A stretch of 64,000 nucleotides of DNA from the NCBI GenBank assembly GCA_015179045.1, contig WHUZ01000038.1:248001-312000 (forward strand). Direction: 5' to 3'. Positions 48,185-59,206 of the stretch are shown here, in pieces; positions within the stretch are counted from its first letter, which is position 1, and each line of letters opens with the position of its first letter. The stretch is from Kalaharituber pfeilii. Lineage: Eukaryota; Ascomycota; Pezizomycetes; Pezizales; Pezizaceae. Below the pieces are notes generated by a model, which saw nothing but the letters and a program-made list of their open reading frames with translations, searched no databases and was not told the origin of the DNA. A program made the position numbers and the translations under genes.

Positions 48185-50033
48185 TACGAAATCACTCAAG
48201 TGGTCTTTTGGGAGAAAATTTAGGGGGCGGTTGGGTTCTTGCCCGCACGAATCTGGGATAGTCTTGGAATTGGTGCATGTATACAGGATGAGGGTGGCTA
48301 CGGGTGATGTTACAAACGAGTTGGACTTTGGATAGAGTTATGCGTAAAAGCTGAAGTTGGCGTGGATATGTTCTATTTTTTGTCACTTTGCTGAACATTA
48401 TCAGTATCGTTGAAGAGTCCTGAGCTCGTTGCTAGGATATGGTATCCTTTTTTTGGGGCTTTTTCTACTGCTGTTTACCTTCCTTCTTGTCTACGAGACT
48501 AGACCCTGCAATACTTTCTTCCATTTGGAGTTCTAATTTTTTCTTTTCTTTTTTCTTTTTTTCTCGATCCTGAATTAATTGCTACTTGTATGGGGATTCT
48601 AGTATTTTTAGTGCGATGGTTGCAATATACAGTATAAATCTATATTTCTTCATGAGCACATATATGTCGTATCAGATGGGAACAGCAACTGTACTTGTCT
48701 ACTTCATAATTAGTCTTCTTTCACCAGTGGAGCGGTGCTGCCGGCGAAGTATTCCTCGATATACCCCCAAGTGATTTCCAGTTTCCGCAACTCGGACGCT
48801 TTTGCACAAATAACCTGTATGATACGTATATATTCATTCATGGCGGGATCCCCGTTTATTATTACCCCTGAGGCAGAAAATAGGGTCATCCGATGATGAA
48901 TTGAATTTTGCGGATTCGGATGGGACGAAAGGGAATTACATAAAATCTATAGAGGTAGTCTTGGATGAGACGGCATCCACTGGGTTGGATCTTGGGGTTT
49001 GTGTAGTCTCATGCCAAGACCCTCTGGCTGCTTCTTATCCCCGGGTCTTGAACCGTAGGTGGGGTTCTACAGCATCCTTCCTTCCCTTCCTTTTCTCTTC
49101 TCTCCGTAATTAGCAATTTCTGGGGTGTCGGACATGCATATACTGTAAAGGCGAGACTTCGTTTTTGTTTAAACCTCGCTAATATTGTCATCAAATAATC
49201 TCCGGGGCATAATTTGCGTACGCGATCGGGAAGAATTCGGTGAATAATTTATAAAATGTCGCGTTTAAAAAATAAAAAGAGAGACTCTGATGCAATTTGT
49301 GTTTTTTGTTATTTTTATCCCGGGCAGATCCGCTGAGCGCACGTGCATGAATGTCATCATACTCACCACCCCCCTACCCCCCCCTCTCCCAGGTGGCTCC
49401 TATCTGATCCGGGGCCAAGATCAATGACAAAGGCTACCAAATTTACTTAATATTTCATAGAAATGATTAAGTAACGATATGCACAATACACTGTTGTCTT
49501 GTACTTTCCCCATGGCCCGCAATCGTTCAGGCGCCTCACAACTACATAGCCTGAATTCCCCTTACCTCCCCCCGCGCCACTTATCTATTCCATTTCGTTC
49601 CTAGATCGCCTGCTTCCCTACCTCTGCCCTTTTCTCGGCGACGTCCGGGTGCTGATATCAGTTTCTTGGCCTGCTGGAGGAAGCGGGAAAAAGCAGGGAT
49701 ATCATATCATAGTCTTGACCTGGGATGTCGATCGGATTGTATAAAGGCAATTGTGTGAAAAGTGTTCGTTACCCTCAACATTTTCTTGTCACGGCATCGG
49801 AGGGAGAAGGTAACAGTCAAGATGAACATGTGATAATAAATGAATTTTCGCGAGTCATTTAATTAAGACTTATAATGAGCTATAGAAAATTTTCATTTTG
49901 CGCAGGTGCTACCTCATAGGGTCGCTAATCGACTTGTCGCAGTAATGTTACATGCTCACTTTATTGTGCTGTGGAATCGAAGGTGTTACACTCCTAATAT
50001 GAATATTGTTGCTACTTGGTAACTCAATAACCT
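48185..50033. other. Spacer without supportable gene
   Basis: AT-rich with T tracts near 48,540-48,570. No protein-like ORF or repeat ends seen. Confidence 0.45.
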
Positions 50034-50134
50034 GACGTCGTGCCCGAGTGGTTAAGGGGAGTGATTAGAATACGGCTCTAGCCATAAATATCACTTGCGG
50101 TCTCCGCGCGCAAGTTCGAGTCTTGTCGACGTCG
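50034..50134 (+). tRNA. tRNA-Ser(AGA), 19-nt intron
   Basis: Seven-base acceptor stem GACGTCG/CGACGTC with discriminator G, D arm CCC...GGG around GAGTGGTTAA, anticodon stem AGTGA/TCACT with loop TT-AGA-A, long variable arm with CGG/CCG stem, and T arm with TTCGAGT loop. The intron is at 50071-50089, one base after the anticodon as is standard. A T tract follows as terminator. The long variable arm and AGA anticodon both indicate serine. Confidence 0.93.
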
Positions 50135-52307
50135 ACATCTCTTTTGTAATTTTTTTATTTTTTCCCTCCGCTATGAACGCAACCAACAAAATTCAGCTCG
50201 TGTGGAAAGCAAATATAAAAAGCAAATATCCTAAATCAGATATTTCTCACCGAAAAGAGTAACTTTGCTTTCAGTAGAATCTCGAGCTTTGAGTATATAA
50301 ATCGGGAACTTGCTTTGGCCAAGCAAAAATGCAATGCATTGTAATGCCCATAGAATTATGGCATGAAGCAAGTAATAAAAAGATAGATTTCAGAAGTTCC
50401 GGTACTTAAAACGTACGAAAATGATTTTCAACATAAGAAACAAATTTTCCTACCAATAAAAAATCAGTTTATTCAATTCGCGACACATTTATCCCCTTGT
50501 GCCGGAGGGGTTGGGGAGGGGGAGAGCTAACCTGGAAATACCATCCGTAAGGCAGGTCCTATAAGCGGCTTCTTTTAAACTAAACACTGGGAAAATTGAT
50601 GGAATCATGTTGCATTCACAGGAAATAAATTGTTGTCGTTTCAAACTGATACTAAAAAAATAAATAAAATAAATAAATAAATAAATAAATAAAAAAATAA
50701 AATTTTTTTTCATTGGAGTGTATCTCAGTCCAACGTTTGTTGGATACAGGTGCATAGTATGCACCTCAGACACTCCACTACTGCCTTATGTAAGAGGTGC
50801 AGTCGCCGTTAGCTGAAGCAACTTATCCCGTGGGGGCGCCTGTAGTGAGAAGCGCAGGAAATCTTGGGATTCATTGCAGGCTACTTAGCTGTCTGAATGG
50901 ATTCCGTTTTACCCCAGGTAGATAGCTGTTAGTCTAACCAAGAATCTTCCATATGCATCATGGGCCCCCTCAAACTACTCATGGACTAACACAGTTTTGC
51001 AAGCGCCTAGATTTCTATGGACAATGTTATCATAAATCCAGCTAATGTTAGGATCCGGTATTATTTCTAAGTTGGGACGTAGGTTCTTTGACACGTAATA
51101 ATTAACAATTTTTATTTTATTTTAACCTCGTCAGACAAACCTTGATTAATTGAGGAAGTTCTTACATTTAGAAGTTTATATCATGTAGATTGTTCCTTGC
51201 ATAATATTTCTATACCTGATTTCATTTCAAGAAAATGAGTTAATAGTGGATATCTATCAAAAGTGAGGTATAGTAAAATTAGTCAAGTCTCAAAGACACA
51301 TGATAAGGTACATTACAGTACCTCCTCTTTTTCAAGTATAAAGTACCGTAGCTTGCTAGCAAGGAAATCTTTACACAAACCGTTCTAAGGACTCAAGACT
51401 TACCCGTGTTATTCTATCGAGAATGTAGGACAAACACGACATCCCGTTCTTTGCAGGGAATCTTTATTCTAAAACTAAAGAACGCTTATCTACTCCGCTC
51501 AGGTACGAGAACAGCTCTGCTCCTGTTGTTCTATGTATCTAGTTATGCAAAAATTAACTTCGTGTCCTAGAGAAGATTCAGCACAATAGTTTAAAGCAAA
51601 ACCCTATAATATGCCGTCCAATTATGTTTCTGCTAGTCTGAGAGATAAGCGCGAATCACGTCACCGGTACGCTGCGCTGAGGGAGTACAGTTGCATCAAA
51701 ACCCTCACTCACCTGGTCTAATAGACGAACACTGGCTTGGCGCTGAAACCGGCGAGAAACCTTACTGTATTCGAACGAGAACAGTGGTATCGAAGGAGGT
51801 TTTTTCCTAGGTGGCTTGGGTTACAAGAATAGTTTTGTTCCACATTCTATACTATGTTGAATGCTCAGTACTCCGTCAGTGGCATCCGCAAGAGTGGGAG
51901 AGGAACCGTGGAGCACCTATCTGGCGGCCTGAATACCGTAGAAGGGACTCACCAGTGTAGGGACTGAGAGTTTCTGTGGTGCAGAAGCGCAATGAGGCCA
52001 TGGAATTGTGCTTGGATGTAAAGATGTCCAATGAATAGAATTTAACGTTTCCCTTGAGTGTGGCAACCACTCGCCGATGTTGCTCTCGCGCCGATCTTCA
52101 GCTAATGAGGAGGAATGATCCTGAGTTAGAATATCGTTGAAGTAGCATTTCGGGGCGAGCTACACAATTTATGGAAAGCTAATTGAGTAACAAGCCCACC
52201 AGCACCTCAGGCAGTGTTTTGCAAGGGTATCATAACAATATTGTCCAGTGTATCCTGTCTCTTCGCAGTTGTACAAGACAACAATACAATATAGCCTAAT
52301 TGCATCA
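50135..52307. other. AT-rich spacer with AAAT microsatellite
   Basis: Contains an (AAAT)n-type tract at about 50,650-50,700 followed by A- and T-runs. No supportable gene. A C/G-rich patch at 50,500-50,525 has no visible function. Confidence 0.45.
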
Positions 52308-52323
52308 GATTTCATTCCCGAAT

Positions 52324-52812
52324 TGTTTTTTTTTTTTTTTTTTTTTTAAATATCATTGATCGCATGCCGCCCTATGGGCTATGGCGATTCAAGGTAAATA
52401 AGAAATAAACAAAAGACAAATAAAACAAAGTAGGTGCCCACGATCCCCGCTGATGAGGTGGGTGGAGACAGAGGAGGGTGTCATGTCATGTGTTGCCCAT
52501 GTCTATCTCTGTGTTACAGGCCAAAGAAAAGAGGAAAAACAGGGATAAGTCCGTCTATTCTGTCCTCCTTCTGTCCCATTCGTACTCGCACGACTTGAGC
52601 CATTTTCCTCCCAGTCTCACCCTGCTCGGTGTAGGTTCGGTTCGCTCTTCCAAGTATACCACTACCGAACTGGTGAGCTTCCCCTCCTCGACGAGAGTCT
52701 CCTTTTTTTTCAGCAATCGGATCCCAATGATCTGTCCCAAGCCTTTGTTGACTGTTTCCAACCATTTGCGCACATTCCCCAAGTTCTTTCTCATGGCTAT
52801 GCCATGTACCAC
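52324..52812 (-). mobile_element. LINE-derived non-autonomous retroposon with ORF1 (gag-like) fragment, copy 2
   Basis: Flanked by perfect 16-bp copies of GATTTCATTCCCGAAT at 52308-52323 and 52813-52828. Read on the minus strand it begins within the gag-like domain (VVHGIAM, VRKWLETVNKGLGQ, TSSVVVYLEERTE, CEYEWDRRRTE, stop at 52555). It ends about 230 bp later with CGCCATAGCCCATAGGG..., GATATTT and 22 A. The same domain order and the same absence of a reverse transcriptase are seen at 34,973-35,677. The 5' end is truncated relative to that copy. Some apparent coding bases upstream of the insertion belong to the target site. Confidence 0.85.
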
Positions 52813-53012
52813 GATTTCATTCCCGAATGAAGCAGCCAACTGAAGTACAAGACTCACGTCATGCGTAACAGCTGCTACTTCTCATGTATCTCGTCCTAGC
52901 CTCAACGGTCAAATTTGTGCTAGGAACCGGAGTTACTGGTTAGCGATCGTTCGTATCCTCCCTATACTGTGAAAAGTGCGGTGATAACGGAGATATCACT
53001 CATCCTTTTTGC

Positions 53013-53071
53013 CCTGCCATGGCGAACAGCTGCAAGCGGGGTTACGTGATATTAAAAAAAAAAAAAAAAGG
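53013..53071 (+). mobile_element. Micro-retroposon copy 7 (59 bp)
   Basis: Flanked by perfect 12-bp copies of CATCCTTTTTGC at 53001-53012 and 53072-53083. CCTGCCATGGCGAACAGC, AAGCGGGGTTACGTGATATT and about 16 A; the first C of the stem is shared with the duplication. Confidence 0.92.
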
Positions 53072-53264
53072 CATCCTTTTTGCGCGGGACTGCATATATC
53101 TGTGTAAGTCGATGATGCTGCACAATATTCCTTATGGAGTATATCTGGAGCGGATTCGGCGAGAAAAATAAGAAAACCTCACGGCTGATAGACAAAGTCA
53201 ATTATTAGCCATAAACTCGTTGTGCTCGTGAACATTGACTTTGCAATTAGCTGCTTCGCTGATG

Positions 53265-53334
53265 TTTTATTTATTTATTTACTTATTTTTAATATATCAC
53301 GTAACCCTACTTACCGCTATTTCGCTATGGTAGG
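53265..53334 (-). repeat. Micro-retroposon family member, copy 8
   Basis: On the minus strand CCTACCATAGCGAAATAGC, AAGTAGGGTTACGTGATATATT and an A-rich tail. The stem is CCTAC/GTAGG, a paired variant of the CCTGC/GCRGG stem of other copies. Flanks CGCTGATG and CGCTAATG may be a degraded duplication. Confidence 0.75.
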
Positions 53335-54453
53335 CCGCTAATGGTTGTTTAGATCATGCTTTTGTTAAGCTCTCTCGTAGAAGAGTCGGGCAAGGTAGAG
53401 CCTGCATCGATGTTTTCCTCTCATGTTTCTGTAATTATATTTGTCCTGTTGCTGAAATGGGAATGACTATGTCAAATAGACAAAGCTCTTGCTGCTGAAA
53501 AACCTATACAAGAGAACCTGTAAGATCAGATCAGTTCTGACCCAACAAGCTTAACCACTATCAGATAGTATGCAGATGCATAGAGATAGTTGCGGAGATC
53601 CTGGCGGTATTGTGTTACTTATAAGGATATAATTGATAGGCTTAATCTTATGGGTAATATATGACCTGTGTATTCTATAGATTGTAAATTGTGAAAGCCT
53701 CAGAAAGCCTCAGATCAAGATGTGTAACTTTTCTAAATATGTTCCTGCTGCTTATCAAGTCTTTTTATACGTCAGAATTTGGTGCTGTTTAGTTGTATTT
53801 TGACATGGTTCTGTAGTCTTCCGGCTAAACAAACACTGCACTGAAAGGATTCAGGATCGTCAGTGACATGAGTGGGTCAGCACCCCAGAGCGTCATAAGA
53901 CCAAAAGAGGTGGATACATCAATTGTTGCTCTAAATCTAGTGATGCTGTTTTATGATAGGCCCGTTCCAGTAGCAGATACACGCGGTCATGCAGAGTGCC
54001 GTGGAGAGAACTTGTAACTCTAATTTTATAAGTAGGAGTTTGTCATACCACACCGTATAAGAGAAGAAATTTTCTCTCCGCATACCTCAAAACATGCTAT
54101 ACATGTTCCTTCTCGCTGTGGTAGTGAGGCCAGCATGAAGAGGATGCTCTTTATACCGAAGAACCTTGTGCGGCGGAGTTGTTGGCGACAATTGGTGTCA
54201 TTGATCACTGGTACCGATGTTATCCGGCGCTTTTGCGCCACTGGCGTTGTAGAGGGGTTGAGCAACTTGAGATCTCGAGCCCGTTGGCACGGAGGCAAAA
54301 CAATGCTCGCAGAGTATGGAGAGCGTAACGAAATGGAGAATCGTCGTACGGCATAGACCTCAATCGGCAAAAGGTTCTCGGTCAGTTCTACAAACCTATT
54401 TCTAGTAATGTTAGGCCTCGTAATGTCTGCGGAAGCATTGTGTCCAGAAAGTG
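53335..54453. other. Spacer without supportable gene
   Basis: A 152-codon frame on the minus strand at 54,026-54,484 lacks family features and overlaps the promoter of the next gene; I do not call it. Confidence 0.4.
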
Positions 54454-54465
54454 TATATATATAAA
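54454..54465 (+). promoter_or_regulatory. TATA box of the 252-residue gene
   Basis: TATATATATAAA followed by a C/T-rich segment, about 130 bp upstream of the proposed start codon at 54,594; a conventional core promoter position. Confidence 0.55.
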
Positions 54466-54593
54466 CACCCTCTCCCCAGACCAAGGGAAGGTTCTCTCCA
54501 GGGTACTTGGACGTGGCCCACTCTCTTGTGTCGAAGAGCCTCTCACAAGTTTTGGACCGCGGTCAGTATCCTTTTCAACGGACAGCCCTCGCC

Positions 54594-55400
54594 ATGACTT
54601 CCAGAGAATCTGGAATGACAGATGATGTGAGTAAACCATAGATATTGTGGCTGATAAGTGCTAACAAGGTGTAGGGGTTCGCCCTTGAAGAGGAGCTGAA
54701 CCGGCTCCTACTGAGAGAGGCGGAGAGGAGTGGTCAGGGGTGGCGCGAGGGGATCCAGATGGAGGTTCTAGGGGAGAGAACCTTCACCTCCGCCACGGCA
54801 GGCGGACTGGAACGGGCCCCTCAACAGGCCATGCGGAGTGAGGAATCGCGCCCAGTTCCCACTCCAAGAGCGGCGGCGCATCCCCGGCGTCACGCTCACC
54901 GACCCACTCCACCGCTTGGAGGCCGCGGGTATGGTCCTGGTACTCCTACCTGGGCTTCAGGGGCCTCTGGGAGTATTTTCTCGCTTCCGGAAGGCCACCC
55001 TCCAATCGCACGGCCCCAGCGCGTCCACACCCGGGCCCAAACCTCCAACGCCGTCGTGAGATCCCGGTCGGCATCACCAATAGCCTCGCCAATTCGGCAG
55101 CCCCCTCAACCAGCATCCGCGCCCTTGCCTACATTGAGACGGGAAGCAAGTTTCTCCTTGTTCCCGTCTCCACCAAGCCCAAGGGATGCGGAGTTAGCCC
55201 GGGAGGTGTTCCGGCTGAACTTCGAGGCGGTCCACGGCAGCGCAGAAGCGCAAGGCCAATATCGGGCCCCGTTTCCGGCCTTGACAGCGGCCGAACAGCC
55301 ATCTGCAGGGCCAGCACTCCAGCTGGGACTGGACAGCGGTCGCAGAGACCGTGGATGCCTGGCGCCGCTCGCCGATTGGTGGAGAGGCTTGAGGCGGTGA
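54594..55400 (+). CDS. Unrecognised proline/serine/alanine-rich protein
   Basis: Exon 1 54594-54626, intron 54627-54674 (GTGAGT donor, GCTAACA branch, TGTAG acceptor), exon 2 54675-55400; 252 residues starting MTSRESGMTDD. A short helical N terminus (FALEEELNRLLLREAERSG) is followed by a disordered P/S/A/R-rich body and a second possible helix (DAELAREVFRLNFEAVHG) before a C-terminal LADWWRGLRR. GC content is clearly higher than in the flanks. A TATA box lies at 54,454. No family recognised; the uninterrupted frame, the good intron and the promoter argue for a real gene. It could be lineage-specific. Confidence 0.55.
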
Positions 55401-56732
55401 GAAGGACTGGGAGGGAGATTGGTGTTGGGCGTGTTTCTTTTTTCGTTTTTCTTTCAGTGCTTCTTGATTTCCTTTCTCATGGTCCCGCTATCAACAGAGT
55501 TGGGGCAAGTTGGGATACCTGGATTTGCGTGGAAACACTATGTAGTATTTAGCAAGTGTTAAATCAGCCTGAACGGCAGGCTGAACACTATGGGAAGCTT
55601 GTATATATAGAGAGAAGTGTTCAGCTTCAGATGCCTTCAAGGCTTGCTCTACTTCGTGCAACTGCATAATTATGATTGGAAAACATGGTCACTTGACCCC
55701 AAGATTTTATGGCCGTCCGTCCTACGGTTCGAGGCTGTCGTGGTAAGATTGTGTACCAGTTATGCAGGCCTGGCTGTAGAGTTTGGCGAACTTCCATAGT
55801 AGTCAATAGTAAGGACTGGAAAAAGGCGGCAGGTTAGACTTAGCTTCATGGTTAGACTGCTGTTCTTTATGAGCTTCATGGGCACCTAACAGCCCTGGTC
55901 TGCTGGGACGTCGATGCCTCCGGGTTCCGAGGGGCTGTGAAGCACACCGCCGAGCATCGAGCTGGGGCAAGGCTGATTCGTCAGGGCTGCTGAGAAGCAC
56001 ATCATGGGAGGGGCGGGAGAGACGGTTTGCAGGCCTTGGTCTTGCTCGTGAAGGGTGCATCGTGGCCAGAGACGCCAAGACAGCTGCCGAAGTGAGCCTG
56101 GTTGCCCGCGGAGGCGCCCGTCTGGGGGATGCTCGTCTCGTCACGGGCGCGGGGGACGCGCCTTCCTAGGCTGGTAGCGCCAGACTGCGCCTGCACCGTC
56201 CCTCCACGTAGACGCACAGGCGCTGCAGCATAGATCCACTCGCGAGGCTGGCCGCCGCAAGCATCCTTGGGAGATACGCATGGCGCGTATGGAGCTATGG
56301 AATGTGGAGGGCGGCCGCATGGAGAATCTTCAGCAACCAAGCAAGAAAAGCAGGAAAAGTAAAAGTGAGATCTTGAACACGGAAGGACAAAAAATCCGGG
56401 TCTTTAACGTCGCAGAAGAAATACTGCATTTATCTTCCGCTAGCAGGAAGCGCGCATTGAGTGCTACGGACCTTTTCTTTTTTTTCTCCATTGCGCAGTT
56501 GTGGATGCGCGATCAGCGTGCGCGGCGAGCGCCCAGCGATCGTTGTCTCAGACACCGAAAATTCGGATGCTCCCCCCACCCTGCATTAGGGTTGGACGCG
56601 AACCCCGGCCGGAACGTCGCCGTGCTGCGCTGCGCCCGGCCATTTCGTCGCCGTCAGGGGTGCATCCCACGAGTACATATTGCAGGAAAACGTGACCAGC
56701 GCGACCTTGCTAGCCGCAGCCTGGCAACCCGC
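55401..56732. other. Spacer, partly GC-rich
   Basis: Several long overlapping frames on both strands at 55.9-56.8 kb reflect GC-rich sequence; none has protein-like composition throughout. No gene called. Confidence 0.4.
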
Positions 56733-56739
56733 TATAAAG
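56733..56739 (+). promoter_or_regulatory. TATA box (TATAAAG) upstream of the 418-residue gene
   Basis: TATAAAG followed by a C-rich segment, about 250 bp upstream of the proposed start at 56,983. A short ORF starting at 56,803 would lie in the leader. Confidence 0.45.
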
Positions 56740-56982
56740 CCCTCACCCCCCTCTTGCAAACTAGAGTAAAGGTATTCGGACTCCTAGCTGCGCACATTCC
56801 GACATGCAACGTCATCCCCATCAAATAACGCGTTAACACAATCCTGCGCGTTATCCGCCCCACCCCGCAAGCACTGTACCTTAATTATACTACCGGAACT
56901 GTTGAAACAGCCCGTAACATAAAGGGTCGCCTCATCCATAAGGCCGCTCTAACCGTCTTGAGGCGCTGATAAGCTGATACGT

Positions 56983-58299
56983 ATGCCTGCACAAAGGTCC
57001 TCCAGCAATTCGAAAAGTAAGGAAGCAAGGAGGTCATATTCACCGTTTCGCGAGTATGAATATTAACATATCCCAGGCTTGAAAAATTCTGAAGACGTTC
57101 CTGAGCTTCTGCACTCTTTTCGCGGTGAGTCGCCTGATAGAACAGGCGCTCGCGGCAGAAGCCTTTTAAAAGGGGATACAGGCGAACATCCTCACAGGAA
57201 AGTCCGTCAGGAACCACAAGGCGCAGCCTTGACTAGGGATACTCCAGCGCGTACCGAGGAGCTGAATGGGTCTAGAAAGCGCCAAAGGATAGGGGCTATT
57301 GACAAGCGACAACAAGAGGACAGACGCCAGCACGGGTTGGCAAAGCTCTCTACGGCAACCGAACCAATTACAACTGCGAAACAGGAGCAGCGCTCCCATA
57401 ACCCCAACGCTACGAGGCTACCTGTAGAATCGCCTTACTCGAAAGGACACGAGGAGCAGTCCCAGAGGGAGTCTCAGAGGGCAATGCCAGAGTCAACAAA
57501 AAGGGCGCCATCGGCGTCTGAAAGAGTCCATAACATGCCTAGTAGGTCAACTGAGACACCTCCCAAAACACCCGCCCGAGATCCTGCGAACGACCTCGGC
57601 TCATGGCTACGCACTATTGAGAGCAAGCGCCGCGCTATCGCGGCAATGCGCTCCCGATCGAACAACACAGTGACACCGACAGAGTCCCCCACTGTTGATG
57701 CAAAGGTGCTATTTGGAGCAGCGCAATGCGAACCTGAGACCCGGCCGCAGGTTAAAGCACCTGCAGTAATAGACTTGACGGAAGATGATTCAAAAAAAAG
57801 CACGATTGTTTTGAAAAAAGAGGGATCGGATACCTCAGCTCAGAAGACCCTGGATACGCTATTTCAAGGGAGAAATGACAGTTCAGAGCCTTCAACGCCT
57901 AGCACATCACCCGAATTACCAGATCTTCCTAGTCCAGCGAAAAGGAAGTCCCGACTGAGTGTGTCCGACCTTCTTGTGGCACCTGTAAAAAATTCCGCAT
58001 CGCCACCCACGCCGGCGGCCCCCGCGTCTAGTCACTCCATTCCAGGGCGCGAGACTGCTACTCCAGCTCCGCCTGACGTGGTCGTCACCGATAGTACCAG
58101 GATTAACGGTGGGCGCGAATACTGGGCGGACGGAACGCCACGCTTTCACGAAGGGCCAACGCGCAAGAATCCAGTGGTGACTAACTCCCAGGCTAGACAT
58201 ATATGGCGGCCACCGTGGGGTCCTCGGCCGGAACTGGAGTGGAGAAAATCTGTCAATTGGGTCATGAAGGACGGTCCTCAAGAGGCTCAGGAAGTGTAG
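56983..58299 (+). CDS. Unrecognised nuclear-type protein with SUMO-interacting motif
   Basis: Exon 1 56983-57016, intron 57017-57076 (GTAAGG donor, ATTAAC branch, TCCCAG acceptor), exon 2 57077-58299; 418 residues. The start is inferred: the main frame has no ATG for 400 bp, and this 60-nt intron supplies one in phase. The protein is hydrophilic and basic, with a bipartite-like GSRKRQRIG patch, a helix around DLGSWLRTIESKRRAIAAM, and VIDLTEDD at about residues 240-248. That is a canonical SUMO-interacting motif (hydrophobic core followed by acidic residues). The C terminus (REYWADGTPRFHEG, RHIWRPPWGPRPELEWRKS) is tryptophan-rich and looks conserved. No named family recognised. A role in SUMO-dependent nuclear processes is inference. 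Confidence 0.65.
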
Positions 58300-59098
58300 A
58301 AGACCGTAGGATGTCGCAGCTAAAATCCGTGGGAGCTAGCGGGCGACCTGAATGTAAATCTTTGCCAGGACTTGGGCTGGTATCAATGTTTCTCTGGTTG
58401 CGCTCTTGGATAGATAATGCATGTGGGATACATCTACGTATTTTTGGCGTTTACATTAATCTTGGGGACTTTTTTTCTTTCATGATATACTAATAATACA
58501 GTAGATAACTTTTTTACCATATGTTTCCTCCGGACAGTTTATGGACGTGAGTGTACCTACAAGCTAAATCTGATCATGAGCTCTGTTATGAGGTGAGTTG
58601 GTTCGAACCAAGATTCGGGAGATAGCAAAACAACAACCTTCACCGTACGGGACAAGTCATACTCATCCTTTGGCTGCAACATGATACCGTATTTCCTTCT
58701 AAGCACGGCTCATGATTACAAACGGTAAGTACTGCGAAAACAGATGGGGGGTGTTGCATCTTGGTAGGTACAACCTATAACCTCGTTCGCAGCTATAGGT
58801 ACATCAGTAGGTACATAAACAGGTAGGTCCTCGTGTTTTGAAAGGTTGACAAGTAAATTTCAAGATTTTATTTAAGTACAATTTAAGGATGTACAGTAGG
58901 TGTTGTTTCTCACTATTCCTAACAATCCCCCCTCCTCCTCCGGGAGTGTTGCAAGAACCTCCGCTTGTTAAAAGTCGGAGATCGTATTTTTACTCGAAAT
59001 ATTCACAGACCTACTTGCTGCATCGGTCGATCCGCCATTTCCTTTGACCCAACCACCCGCCTCACAGAGACGCTTCAATGGTTTAATGACACCGAACA
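58300..59098. other. Spacer without supportable gene
   Basis: AT-rich downstream flank. A short GGTTCGAACCAAG near 58,602 resembles a tRNA B box, but no cloverleaf can be drawn. Confidence 0.45.
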
Positions 59099-59206
59099 GA
59101 CGTCGTGCCCGAGTGGTTAAGGGGAGTGACTAGAATATGGTACTAACCAGTAACATAGATTATCACTTACGGTCTCCGTGCGCAAGTTCGAGTCTTGTCG
59201 ACGTCG
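59099..59206 (+). tRNA. tRNA-Ser(AGA), 26-nt intron
   Basis: Same mature body as the gene at 50,034 apart from position 32 and the variable arm: acceptor GACGTCG/CGACGTC, D arm, anticodon stem AGTGA/TCACT with loop CT-AGA-A, long variable arm and T arm. The intron at 59136-59161 differs in length and sequence from that of the first copy. A T tract follows. Confidence 0.93.

Noticed and set aside
54026..54484. 152-codon minus-strand frame
   Set aside because: Overlaps the TATA box and leader of the plus-strand gene and has no recognisable domain.
56280..56828. 182-codon plus-strand frame upstream of the SIM protein
   Set aside because: Interrupted in character by a poly-Phe stretch and Arg-rich noise from GC-rich DNA; overlaps the TATA box of the next gene.
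58590..58625. tRNA-like B-box word near 58,602
   Set aside because: No acceptor, D or anticodon stem can be paired around it.
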